64,000 bases of DNA from Kribbella catacumbae DSM 19601 (GTDB taxonomy: Bacteria > Actinomycetota > Actinomycetes > Propionibacteriales > Kribbellaceae), in assembly GCF_000372465.1 (NCBI RefSeq), contig NZ_AQUZ01000017.1, positions 89,913 through 153,912 on the forward strand, written 5' to 3'. Below, piece after piece: positions 42,156 to 49,745 of this stretch. The translations under genes were made by a program, and so were the position numbers. Every line of letters begins with the position of its first letter. The first letter of the stretch is position 1. The notes beneath the pieces are model-generated. The model searched no databases and was not told the DNA's origin. It saw only the letters and a list, made by a program, of their open reading frames with translations.

Positions 42156-42743
42156 ATGAAATTGCTGAAGAGACGGAGACTGTGGCGGACCGGCATGGCC
42201 GGCGTGCTGCTGGCGACCGTCGTGGTGGTGCCGGGGTCGGCGCAGGGTGCGGCGGCGGCCGCCTGCACGATGTCGCTGGGCGCGATCCGCGCCGACGGCA
42301 TGCTGATGCGGTGGGCGATGGACGAACACAACTGGGTACTGACCCAGACAGGCGCGGACCCCGGGTACGCCTCGTTCCGGACGATGGCCCTGATCAGCCT
42401 GACGCGGACCTACGACACCTTCCTCGGTACGACGCGCAGCGGCGCGCTCTACACGGTACGGATCCCGCTGACCTCGCCGATGAAGCCGGTGCTCAAGCTG
42501 GTTCGCCAAGGGAACTGGCAGAAGTACGAGACGCTGGTCGCCGAGCGTTGCGGCCAGAGCGGCACGCTGCTGCTCGCCATCGACACGAACACGAGCTCCG
42601 CTGACCTGTACGCCGTCGGGCACGCGAACGGTACTGCGACCGCGATCCAGAGCCTCGGAGTGGTCGACAACCTCCAGGGCGACGAGGCGTACTTCCGACT
42701 GACCGGCCGTCCGTGGGCGACCAAACCCCTCTCAGGCGAGTGA
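42156..42743 (+). CDS. secreted protein of unknown family, short paralogue
   Basis: The 195-residue precursor has a signal peptide (MKLLKRRRLWRTGMAGVLLA, cleavage near AQGAAAA). The mature part reads RADGMLMRWAMDEHNWVLTQ, TMALISLTRTYDTFLGTT, SGALYTVRIP and ERCGQSGTLLLAIDTNT. Nearly every block recurs in the next gene, so the pair is a tandem duplication. Repeated G-x-L-x-R-W and Thr-rich strands suggest a beta-propeller or lectin-like fold, but no family is recognised. Two cysteines remain in the mature part. Confidence 0.65.
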   Translation: MKLLKRRRLWRTGMAGVLLATVVVVPGSAQGAAAAACTMSLGAIRADGMLMRWAMDEHNWVLTQTGADPGYASFRTMALISLTRTYDTFLGTTRSGALYTVRIPLTSPMKPVLKLVRQGNWQKYETLVAERCGQSGTLLLAIDTNTSSADLYAVGHANGTATAIQSLGVVDNLQGDEAYFRLTGRPWATKPLSGE

Positions 42744-42753
42744 AGGAATCAAT

Positions 42754-43704
42754 ATGACCAGCAACAACCCCTGGATCCGTCGCGCACTGGCCGTCGCGGC
42801 CGGAACAGCGATGATGTCCGGCCTGGCAGTCAGCTCCTCGATCGCCGCACCGACGGCCGGTCAACAAGCGACAGCCGCCTGCAAGGCGTACTCGATGTCG
42901 CTGACGGCCGCCGGCGATCACATCCAGCGCGACTTCGAAGCAACCACGCCACCGGCCAAGACCGAGATCAAGGGCGCGACCGGAGTCTTTCCGCAAACCC
43001 GGCTGAGCAGCGCGATGCTGGCCGAATCGGTTGACTCCGGCACCTTGTTCTCCGGCTGGATGGTGTCCGGCGACTCGATGTACGAGGTCGGCTACCAGGC
43101 CGACCAGGAGCGCAAGCTGGTACCGGGGTCGCTGCTGAAGAAGCGCGTCGGCGGCGGCTGGAGCGTCTTTACCGACTTCGAAACCTCCCGGTACTACGAA
43201 TCGACCGCGCCGACCGCGTTCCGCCGCATCAACCAGTACGCGCTGCGCTCCGACGGCACGCTGTTCCGCTGGACGATGTCCGGTGACAGCTGGACCAAAC
43301 CGGTGAGCGCAGCCGGCTTCTCGTCGGTCCGGTCGATGGCGTTGATCAGTCAGACCCGGACGTACGAGACCTTCATCGCCACCACCAAGGGTGGAGCGCT
43401 CTACACCGTCCACCTGCCGACCGACGAGACGATGAAGCCGACGGTCAAGCAGCTCCAGCCGTCGGGGAGCTGGTGGCAGCCGTACGTCGACCTGATCGCC
43501 CAGCGCTGCGGCCAGTACGGCACCCTGCTGCTCGCGATCGACCGGAACCAGCGCAACGGGAAGCTGTACGCCATCGGGCATGCCGACGGACCGGCGACCG
43601 TGGTGAAGGAGCTCGGCTGGGTCGGCGACGAGTCTCTCCCGGACCCGGTCAACTTCGGCTGGGTCAGTGGACTCGGCGTCAATCCGCCCCTGAACGGCGA
43701 GTGA
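42754..43704 (+). CDS. secreted protein of unknown family, long paralogue
   Basis: The 316-residue precursor has a signal peptide (ALAVAAGTAMMSGLAVSSSIAA). Residues from about 165 onward repeat the preceding protein: RSDGTLFRWTMSGDSWTKPV, SMALISQTRTYETFIATT, GGALYTVHLP and QRCGQYGTLLLAIDRNQ. An extra N-terminal part (GTLFSGWMVSGDSMYEVGY) looks like another blade, so the fold may be a small propeller. It starts 10 bases after the first paralogue and shares its likely transcript. Possible roles include surface binding; nothing catalytic is evident. Confidence 0.65.
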   Translation: MTSNNPWIRRALAVAAGTAMMSGLAVSSSIAAPTAGQQATAACKAYSMSLTAAGDHIQRDFEATTPPAKTEIKGATGVFPQTRLSSAMLAESVDSGTLFSGWMVSGDSMYEVGYQADQERKLVPGSLLKKRVGGGWSVFTDFETSRYYESTAPTAFRRINQYALRSDGTLFRWTMSGDSWTKPVSAAGFSSVRSMALISQTRTYETFIATTKGGALYTVHLPTDETMKPTVKQLQPSGSWWQPYVDLIAQRCGQYGTLLLAIDRNQRNGKLYAIGHADGPATVVKELGWVGDESLPDPVNFGWVSGLGVNPPLNGE

Positions 43705-43758
43705 CACTCGCCCAGACTGACGACCGGCATCCTCCGTTGTAGCGTGGAGCGCGATCGT

Positions 43759-43770
43759 GAAATCGATTTC
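43759..43770 (+). promoter_or_regulatory. GAAATCGATTTC palindrome before dehydrogenase operon
   Basis: A perfect 12-base palindrome with central CG, the form favoured by LacI-family repressors, sits 22 bases before the GTG and just upstream of AGGAGG (43782-43787). No LacI gene is adjacent, so the regulator is elsewhere. Confidence 0.5.
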
Positions 43771-43792
43771 GCTCAGCAGCTAGGAGGAGCCG

Positions 43793-44788
43793 GTGTCGAA
43801 AGGGCTCAAGCTCGCGGTCCTGGGGTTCTGGCACGTTCACGCGAAGGACTACGCACGGCAGGCGCAGGAACATCCCGGCACGGAACTCGTCGCGGTCTGG
43901 GATGACGACCTGGAGCTCGGACAGGCCGGTGCGGCCCAGTTCGGAGTCCCGTTCACCGATGACCTCGGGACTCTGCTGGGCCGCACCGACCTGGACGGCG
44001 TCATCATCACCACCGCGACGACCGCGCATCGCAACCTGATGGTCCGGGCAGCGAGCGCGGGCAAGCACATCTTCACCGAGAAGCTGCTCGCGCCGACCGT
44101 CACCGAGGCCACGGACATCATCGCCGCGGCCGACGCGAGCGGCGTGAAGCTCGTGGTCTCCTTGCCCCGGCTCGCCCACGGGTATACGCAGGCGATCCGA
44201 GAGGTGATCGACAGCGGCAGCCTCGGTCAACTCACCTACGGCCGGGTCCGGCTGTCCCACGACGGAGCGGTTCCGAGAGACGGCAAGGAAGGCTGGCTGC
44301 CGCAGCGGTTCTTCGACCAGCAGGCCGCGATCGGCGGAGCTCTGACGGATCTCGGCTGCCACCCGGTCTATCTGCTGCAACTGTTCCTCGGTGCCGATCC
44401 CGAGACGGTCAGCGCGACCTATCGCTCAGTGGCCGGCCGCGGGCTCGAGGACAACGCCGTCGTCACCGTCGGCTATCCAGACCAGAAGATCGGCGTGATC
44501 GAGGCAGGGTTCGCCAGCCCGAATCCCTTCACGATCGAGATCTACGGCACTGACGGCAGCCTGACCTACACCGACGAAGGCAATGTACTGCGGGTCGCAG
44601 GGCACCAGCTGCCCGTGCCTGAACATGGCAAAGACCCCTTCGCGCAATGGGTCGACCACATCACCAACGACACGCGGGCGGACGACAACCTCGCCCGGGC
44701 GGTGGAGCTGACCCGGCTGGTCGTCGCCGCCAACGAGGCTGCGGTGCAAGGCCGGGCGATCGCGTACGCCGTACCGGAGGCCGTCTGA
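43793..44788 (+). CDS. Gfo/Idh/MocA-family dehydrogenase (first)
   Basis: The 331-residue protein has an N-terminal Rossmann fold (LAVLGFWHVHAKDYAR in place of the usual GxGxxG), DGVIITTATTAHRNLMVRA and KHIFTEKLLAPTVTEA, where EKLLAP replaces the typical EKP. LSHDGAVPRDGKEGWLPQRF and ALTDLGCHPVYLLQL (with the DxGxH motif) follow. Such enzymes oxidise or epimerise sugars and inositols with NAD(P). The altered cofactor loop is unusual. TGATG joins it to the second dehydrogenase. Confidence 0.85.
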   Translation: MSKGLKLAVLGFWHVHAKDYARQAQEHPGTELVAVWDDDLELGQAGAAQFGVPFTDDLGTLLGRTDLDGVIITTATTAHRNLMVRAASAGKHIFTEKLLAPTVTEATDIIAAADASGVKLVVSLPRLAHGYTQAIREVIDSGSLGQLTYGRVRLSHDGAVPRDGKEGWLPQRFFDQQAAIGGALTDLGCHPVYLLQLFLGADPETVSATYRSVAGRGLEDNAVVTVGYPDQKIGVIEAGFASPNPFTIEIYGTDGSLTYTDEGNVLRVAGHQLPVPEHGKDPFAQWVDHITNDTRADDNLARAVELTRLVVAANEAAVQGRAIAYAVPEAV

Positions 44789-45780
44789 TGGCACAGCTCA
44801 AGGTCGGACTCATCGGCGGCGGGGGCATCGCGTCCGCTCACATCAAGGGCTATCGCGAGCACGCCGAGAAGATCGGCATCACCGCGGTGGCCGACGCGGT
44901 GGAAGAGACGGCTGCCGCACGCGGCGGCGAGCTGGGCGCAACGGCGTACACGGACTATGGGCGGATGATCGCGGCTGAGGAGCTCGACGCGGTCGACATC
45001 TGCCTGCCTCACCACCTGCACAGGGATGCGATCGTCGCCGCTGCGCAGGCCGGCAAGCACATCCTTTGCGAGAAGCCGCTGTGTCTCACCGCGGACGAGG
45101 CCGCCGATGTCCGGGCCGCGGTCAGCGCGAATGGCGTGACGCTCATGTGCGCGCACAACCAGCTGTTCATGCCAGCGGTGGCCAAGGCGAAGGAGCTGCT
45201 CGACGCAGGACTCCTCGGCACCGTGTACGAGGTGCGAACCACCGACAGCTTCTACAACGACTTCGATCCGTCGACCATGGGCTGGCGCGCTAGCAGCAAG
45301 ACGAGCGGCGGTGGCGAGCTGATCGACACCGGGTACCACCCGACGTACCTGATGTTGCACCTGGCCGGTGGCTCACCGGTCGAGGCGACCGCGATGCTGT
45401 CCACTCATCGGCTGAAGTTCATGGACGGCGAGGATTCAGCGCAGGTGCTGATCAGGTTCGACAACGGCGTTGTCGGGCAGCTGGTGACCAGCTGGGCGTA
45501 CCAGCCGGCCGCGGGCACCGAGCGCTTCTCCGTGGTCGGGGAGCTCGGATCCCTGCGCAGCGACGGCAATTCGCTGACCACCCAACTCCGGTCCGGCGAA
45601 ACCCACACCTACGACCTGGAGCCCGTCGACACCTTCATGGCCGAGATCGGCCACTTCGCCGACTCCCTGCTCGGCAACACCCGCCCGCTCCACACCGAGC
45701 AGGAAGGCATCGCCGTCCTGGGAATCCTGCTGGCCGCTTACGAGGGCGCCCGGACGGAGACCATCGCGCCGATCAGATGA
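44788..45780 (+). CDS. Gfo/Idh/MocA-family dehydrogenase (second)
   Basis: The 330-residue protein has a standard cofactor loop (VGLIGGGGIASAHIKGY), DAVDICLPHHLHRDAIVAAA, KHILCEKPLCLTADEA (EKP with the catalytic Lys) and GGGELIDTGYHPTYLMLHLA (DxGxH). It shares an overlapping TGATG with the first dehydrogenase, so the two likely act in one sugar or cyclitol pathway. No transporter or kinase is next to them, and the substrate is unknown. The 3' end overlaps the convergent MAPEG gene by eight bases. Confidence 0.9.
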   Translation: MAQLKVGLIGGGGIASAHIKGYREHAEKIGITAVADAVEETAAARGGELGATAYTDYGRMIAAEELDAVDICLPHHLHRDAIVAAAQAGKHILCEKPLCLTADEAADVRAAVSANGVTLMCAHNQLFMPAVAKAKELLDAGLLGTVYEVRTTDSFYNDFDPSTMGWRASSKTSGGGELIDTGYHPTYLMLHLAGGSPVEATAMLSTHRLKFMDGEDSAQVLIRFDNGVVGQLVTSWAYQPAAGTERFSVVGELGSLRSDGNSLTTQLRSGETHTYDLEPVDTFMAEIGHFADSLLGNTRPLHTEQEGIAVLGILLAAYEGARTETIAPIR

Positions 45781-46171
45781 CCGCGATGGCCGTGACGCCG
45801 AGCGTGATGCCGACCAGATAGGTGCCTAGGGCACCAATATCCCGAAGTGGGCCGTGCGCGGCGAGGGTCTTGGCTTGGAGCATGCCGACGGCGTGCGTGG
45901 TCCGTACGCCGAGAGCCGCGACGGCCAGCGCCTCGACCCACCAACTGCTGGAGAGCGCGGAGCAGACCAGCAGCAGCACGATCAGCGTCGGGATGTACTC
46001 CGCTGCGTTGCCGTGCGCGCGTACGGCGATCAGGAGCCGGTCGGCGGGATCGGTCGATGCCTGGTCGCCGCCGTTCTTGCCGCGGAGCGCGCGGTGGCGG
46101 GTGACGTTGGCGCCGAGCAGGAACAGCAGCACACCCATCAGGGCGATGCAGACGATCGTGACGGTACTCAT
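45773..46171 (-). CDS. MAPEG-family membrane protein (glutathione-linked)
   Basis: The 132-residue protein has four membrane helices and MAPEG features: RHRALRGKNGG, AVRAHGNAAEYIPTLIVLLLVC (the ExxPxxL pattern, here EYIPTL) and GVRTTHAVGMLQAKT. Eukaryotic and some bacterial MAPEG proteins are glutathione transferases or peroxidases in the membrane. Its ATG overlaps the gshB stop by four bases, so it is the last gene of a gshA-gshB-MAPEG operon and probably uses the thiol made by the first two. Confidence 0.85.
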   Translation of the reverse strand: MSTVTIVCIALMGVLLFLLGANVTRHRALRGKNGGDQASTDPADRLLIAVRAHGNAAEYIPTLIVLLLVCSALSSSWWVEALAVAALGVRTTHAVGMLQAKTLAAHGPLRDIGALGTYLVGITLGVTAIAVI

Positions 46172-47145
46172 CCCAGGACTCCTTCGAGCTGACGGGTTGA
46201 TTCGGCGAGACGGTGGACCATCGCGTGGCTGAGCTCGGTGCCCAGCAGTGCGTCGGTCTTGTGCATGCCCCCTGGGCAGGTCACGTTGACCTCGATCAGC
46301 CGGCCGCCGATGACGTCCAGGCCGGCGAGTGCGATGCCGTGGCGGAGCAGGTGCGGGCGGAGCGCGGCGACGATCGCCCGGTCGGCGTCGTCGATGTCCG
46401 CGGGTGCGATCGGCGGGCCGATCCGGAAGTCGTCGGCGCACGGCCGGCGTAGTACCGCGCCGACGATCTCCGCGTCGAGCAGGAACAGTCGTTTGTTGCC
46501 GTGCTCAACGGCCGGCAGATACTGCTGCGCGATCACCTGACGTCGGCCGCCGCGGGTTGCGGATTCGAGCAGTGAGATCGCCGAGTGGTCGTTGCCGACC
46601 AGCCAGACGTCGAGGCCGGCGAAACCGTCGACGGGCTTGACGACCGCCGTACCGACGGTTGCGACGAAATCGCGCAGACTGGCGAGATCGGCGCCGACGT
46701 ACGTCGGCGGGCAGAGGTCGGGGAAGCGCAGGGCGATGAGCTTCTCGTGCATCGCCCGGATTCCTTCGGGGCGGTTGATCACGCGAGTGCCGGCGTCTTC
46801 GGCGAGGTCGAGCAGATAGGTCGTGTGGAGATAGCGCTCGTCGACGGGCGGGTCGATGCGCAGGTGCACCAGGTCGAACGCTTGGATGTCGAGGACTTCG
46901 ATGCCGAGCTCGTCGAACCAGGTCGGGTCGACGATCCAGCGGTGGTGGCCGCCGGTTGAGCATCGCGGGCGGAGCTGGAGTCGGTGGGCACGGACATGAA
47001 GGTTGCCGTCGGCAACGGAGAGTTCCTCGGGTTCGCAGTACCAGACGTCGAGACCGAGGTCTTGAGTTGCGGTCATCAGGCCGATGGTGGCGTCGACGTC
47101 GGCCTGCAGTCCGGCCAGTGGGTCGGTGATGAAGAGGACGTTCAT
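46168..47145 (-). CDS. gshB: glutathione synthetase-like ATP-grasp ligase
   Basis: The 325-residue protein follows bacterial GshB: an N-terminal MNVLFITDPLAGLQADVDATIGLM domain, LRIDPPVDERYLHTTYLLDL, NRPEGIRAMHEKLIALRFPD, the ATP-grasp strand VVKPVDGFAGLDVW and GGRLIEVNVTCPGGM near the end. GshB joins gamma-glutamylcysteine and glycine with ATP. It overlaps both neighbours by four bases. The enzyme is rare in actinobacteria, which mostly use mycothiol. Confidence 0.85.
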   Translation of the reverse strand: MNVLFITDPLAGLQADVDATIGLMTATQDLGLDVWYCEPEELSVADGNLHVRAHRLQLRPRCSTGGHHRWIVDPTWFDELGIEVLDIQAFDLVHLRIDPPVDERYLHTTYLLDLAEDAGTRVINRPEGIRAMHEKLIALRFPDLCPPTYVGADLASLRDFVATVGTAVVKPVDGFAGLDVWLVGNDHSAISLLESATRGGRRQVIAQQYLPAVEHGNKRLFLLDAEIVGAVLRRPCADDFRIGPPIAPADIDDADRAIVAALRPHLLRHGIALAGLDVIGGRLIEVNVTCPGGMHKTDALLGTELSHAMVHRLAESTRQLEGVLG

Positions 47146-48089
47146 GCCACTAGCTCCAAATCGAGTTCGCGACCGCGATCAGCTGTGGCTGGGTCGCCCA
47201 TCGCTGCGGCCCGCCAGTGTTCGGCCAAGCGAGGGAGCTCAGGGCGGAGCTCCTGGAGTGTCCGCTGACGTCGATCGTCGTCATACATCAGCGTTGAGAG
47301 CGCTGTGACCACTTGAGCGACGGCGGCAGGTTCTTGGGCGTCGAGGTAGCGGACTTCGAGGTACGTAGCGCGCGGACGAACTGGCGGGAACAGCGTGGTC
47401 AGGTGGTCGGCCGGGCCTTGAGAGGTGAAAACTGCGGCGCCGGCGGCGAACTCGGTGTAGGCCGTGATCGGGTCGCCCCGCAGCAAACGGTCGTCGAAGC
47501 CGGTCCGGGCTGGGTCGAGATCGAGCCAGGTGGCGAGTCTTCCCTCTAGGCCGGTGCTTCGCGCGAACCTCGCGGCCAGGAACGGGCCGGCCAGGTTGAG
47601 GACCTGCCACTGCTCCTCGCCGGCGCGCCCCGGCCACCAGTCCAGGCAGGCCTGGGTCGAGGCGGTACGGCGCATCATCCGCCGGCCGGCGGGGCCGATC
47701 GCGTCGAAGTGGCGATGCATGGCGACGTACCGCGGCGTCGTCAGTTGCAGAGGAACCTCGTGTTCGGGGCGCGGGTCGCAGGGGAGCGCGTCGATGCGGA
47801 TCCCGTCCGTGGCGAGGTGCCGCTGGAGGTCGTCGGTCAGCGCGCAGAGGTCGGCGGCCGGATCCAGGCTGCAGGGCAGGCTCAGCTCGAGCTGTCCACC
47901 GGGTTCGAAGCTGAGGTACGGGTTCGCGTACGCCGTACGGGCTGCTCGGCGAACTCGGTCGATCGGTACTGCGGCGCCTGTCGCGATGTCGGCGACGAGA
48001 AACTCCTGCTCGACGGCGACCCGAGTGGTCCGGCGGTGGCCGCGAGCGAACAAGCCGGCCACGAGCGCGTGTAGCTCCTTGGTCTCCAT
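47142..48089 (-). CDS. gshA: glutamate-cysteine ligase (GCS2/EgtA-like)
   Basis: The 315-residue protein has the GCS2 core: TTRVAVEQEFLVADIATG (E-x-E metal ligands), NPYLSFEPGGQLELSLPC (SFEPGGQxE), AMHRHFDAIGPAGRRMMRRT and ATYLEVRYLDAQ. It is shorter than mycobacterial EgtA (about 430 residues), lacking some C-terminal sequence. The adjacent gshB makes glutathione formation likelier than ergothioneine synthesis, which would need egtB-D. First gene of the operon; a palindrome overlapping the divergent marR promoter lies 17 bases upstream. Confidence 0.8.
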   Translation of the reverse strand: METKELHALVAGLFARGHRRTTRVAVEQEFLVADIATGAAVPIDRVRRAARTAYANPYLSFEPGGQLELSLPCSLDPAADLCALTDDLQRHLATDGIRIDALPCDPRPEHEVPLQLTTPRYVAMHRHFDAIGPAGRRMMRRTASTQACLDWWPGRAGEEQWQVLNLAGPFLAARFARSTGLEGRLATWLDLDPARTGFDDRLLRGDPITAYTEFAAGAAVFTSQGPADHLTTLFPPVRPRATYLEVRYLDAQEPAAVAQVVTALSTLMYDDDRRQRTLQELRPELPRLAEHWRAAAMGDPATADRGRELDLELVA

Positions 48090-48105
48090 CGTTCCCCCTG
48101 ATACT

Positions 48106-48143
48106 GTAAGGACTCCTGTCGAAATATTGAAAGGAATCCTTAC
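48106..48143. promoter_or_regulatory. operator in the gshA/marR divergent region
   Basis: GTAAGGACTCC (48106-48116) and GGAATCCTTAC (48133-48143) are inverted repeats matching at 10 of 11 positions with a 16-base AT-rich spacer (AAATATTGAAA). The right arm ends two bases before the marR ATG. MarR binding there could repress both directions. Confidence 0.6.
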
Positions 48144-48145
48144 GG

Positions 48146-48628
48146 ATGTCAAGGGTTGATCTGCCCCGGCTCGGCCAGAAGCCGCTGATCGCGCTGGTCG
48201 ACCGGGCGAACCGGGCTCTGCAGGCCGACATGGTGCAGACCGGACATCGCCGCGGTCACCCGGAGCTGAAGCCGGCCCACAACTCCGTCTTCGGCACCTT
48301 GGCCGAGGAGGGATCACGCGCGATCGATATGGCCACCCGCGCGGGGATCACGCGGCAGTCGATGGGCGAGGTGATCCGCGAGATGGTCGACCTGGGCATC
48401 CTCGAGATGCGCCCGGACCCTGAGGACCGGCGCGCCAAACTGGTCACCTACACCGAACACGGCCGCTGGGTCGCAGGCGGCGGCCGCCAGTACCTGATCG
48501 AACTCGAGCAGCGCTTCGCGGACGAGTTCGGCGCCGCGGAGTACGCCATGGCGCGCGATATCCTCGCCCGAATCGTCCCCCTCCTGGACCAATGGGCCAG
48601 CGAGGAGGCTGAAGCCGACGCCGTTTAG
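48146..48628 (+). CDS. MarR-family regulator of the glutathione-type operon
   Basis: The 160-residue winged-helix protein reads SVFGTLAEEGSRAIDMATRAGITRQSMGEVIREMVDLGILEMRPDPEDRRAKLVTYTEHG in outline, with the DPEDRRAKLV wing typical of MarR. It is divergent from gshA across a 56-base region holding one strong inverted repeat. A role as redox- or electrophile-responsive repressor is inferred from context. Its stop overlaps the PHP-phosphatase remnant by four bases. Confidence 0.87.
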   Translation: MSRVDLPRLGQKPLIALVDRANRALQADMVQTGHRRGHPELKPAHNSVFGTLAEEGSRAIDMATRAGITRQSMGEVIREMVDLGILEMRPDPEDRRAKLVTYTEHGRWVAGGGRQYLIELEQRFADEFGAAEYAMARDILARIVPLLDQWASEEAEADAV

Positions 48629-48774
48629 GCAGACCGGGTCAGCCAGGGATCTCCAGGCCTCCGGTCGGGGCGGAATCCGTTGGCTGCTGCCAGGGCGGCC
48701 GCGTCGGAGAGCCCGGCATCCCAGGACCACTCGCTGTGGACATGTCCGTCGCCGGGTAGCTCCATGCCCGGCAT
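48625..48774 (-). pseudogene. PHP-domain phosphatase reduced to fused N- and C-termini
   Basis: A 49-codon frame encodes ELPGDGHVHSEWSWDA, the first strand and H-x-H metal motif of PHP histidinol-phosphatase-like proteins, running directly into ALAAANGFRPDRRPGDPWLTR, which resembles the C-terminal end of the same family. About 200 central residues, with the other metal ligands, are absent, and the joint is in frame. It cannot be a working enzyme. It lies between marR and a kinase gene. Confidence 0.6.
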
Positions 48775-48820
48775 TCTGCCTCAGCCGAAGGGGCCGGCCG
48801 GCCGGGTAGGTTTCTTCTTC

Positions 48821-49705
48821 ATGGGTGAGATCGCTGTCGACGAAGCGTTGGTGCGGGACCTCTTGCTGCAGCAGCATCCGGATCTGGCCGGGCTGGAGAT
48901 CCGTGAGGTGAACGGAGGCTGGGACAACCAGATGTGGCGGCTGGGGGAGGAGTTCGCAGTACGGATTCCCCGGACGCCTCGTGCACCCGAACTGCTGCGG
49001 ATCGAGCAGCAGTGGTTGCCGTCGCTGGCTGAAGAGTTGCCGTTGCCGGTTCCCGTACCGGTGCGGTCCGGTGAACCGTCGGAGCGATTCCCCAAGACCT
49101 GGCACGTCGTCCGGTGGGTCTCAGGAGAACCAGCCGACCGTACTCCGATCAGCAGCGCCGGGTCGGCCGAGACGCTCGCGGAGTTCCTCAAAGCCCTGCA
49201 CCAGAAGGCTCCTGCCGACGCGCCGGTCAGTCCGCGCAGCACTCGGTTGAGCGACCACGTTGACGGCCTCGAGCAGTGGTTCCCGTACGCCGACGCCAGC
49301 GAGGCCGCCTTACGCCGTACCTGGGAGGCGGCCGTCGCCGCCCCGGTCTGGCAGGGCGCGCCAGTCTGGTTGCACGGCGACCTTCATCCCGCGAACGTCG
49401 TCGTCGCGGACGGCGCCCTGTCCGGCGTGATCGATTTCGGCGAACTGTGCGCAGGCGATCCGGCGACAGATCTCGCCGCGGCGTGGGTGCTGTTGCCCGC
49501 GGATTCGGCCAACCGCTTCTTCGACGCGTACGGCGACGTGGATGACGCCATGATCCAGCGCTCGCTCGGCTGGGCGGTGGCGAAGTCCCTGGCGCTGCTC
49601 AGCATCGGCCGGGCCGGGGACCGGGGTCTGCCCGGCGGGAAGAAGACCTGGGGGCCGGCGGGCCGGGCGGCGATTGCGCGTGTTCTGGACCATGCCCGCT
49701 CGTGA
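48821..49705 (+). CDS. aminoglycoside phosphotransferase-family kinase
   Basis: The 294-residue protein has a complete kinase-like set: GGWDNQMWRLGEEFAVRIPR (nucleotide loop and Lys-equivalent), VWLHGDLHPANVVVADG (catalytic H-x-D and Asn) and GVIDFGELCAGDPATDLAAAW (metal Asp). This APH branch in actinobacteria is broad, and substrates range from antibiotics to sugars. ATG 48821 starts just before the conserved domain. In contrast to the 13 kb relative, all catalytic motifs are present. Confidence 0.87.
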   Translation: MGEIAVDEALVRDLLLQQHPDLAGLEIREVNGGWDNQMWRLGEEFAVRIPRTPRAPELLRIEQQWLPSLAEELPLPVPVPVRSGEPSERFPKTWHVVRWVSGEPADRTPISSAGSAETLAEFLKALHQKAPADAPVSPRSTRLSDHVDGLEQWFPYADASEAALRRTWEAAVAAPVWQGAPVWLHGDLHPANVVVADGALSGVIDFGELCAGDPATDLAAAWVLLPADSANRFFDAYGDVDDAMIQRSLGWAVAKSLALLSIGRAGDRGLPGGKKTWGPAGRAAIARVLDHARS

Positions 49706-49719
49706 TTGCTTGGCGGGAG

Positions 49720-49735
49720 GTATCGAATTTGATAC
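49720..49735 (+). promoter_or_regulatory. GTATC-N6-GATAC palindrome in HTH gene promoter
   Basis: GTATCGAATTTGATAC lies 10 bases before the ATG and contains a possible -10 (GATACT). It is probably an autoregulatory site for the downstream HTH protein. GGAGGA follows at 49738-49743. Confidence 0.5.
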
Positions 49736-49745
49736 TTTGGAGGAC

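Noticed and set aside
42156..43704. Toxin/immunity interpretation of the two secreted paralogues
   Set aside because: Both have signal peptides and the same domain, so neither looks like a cytoplasmic immunity protein.
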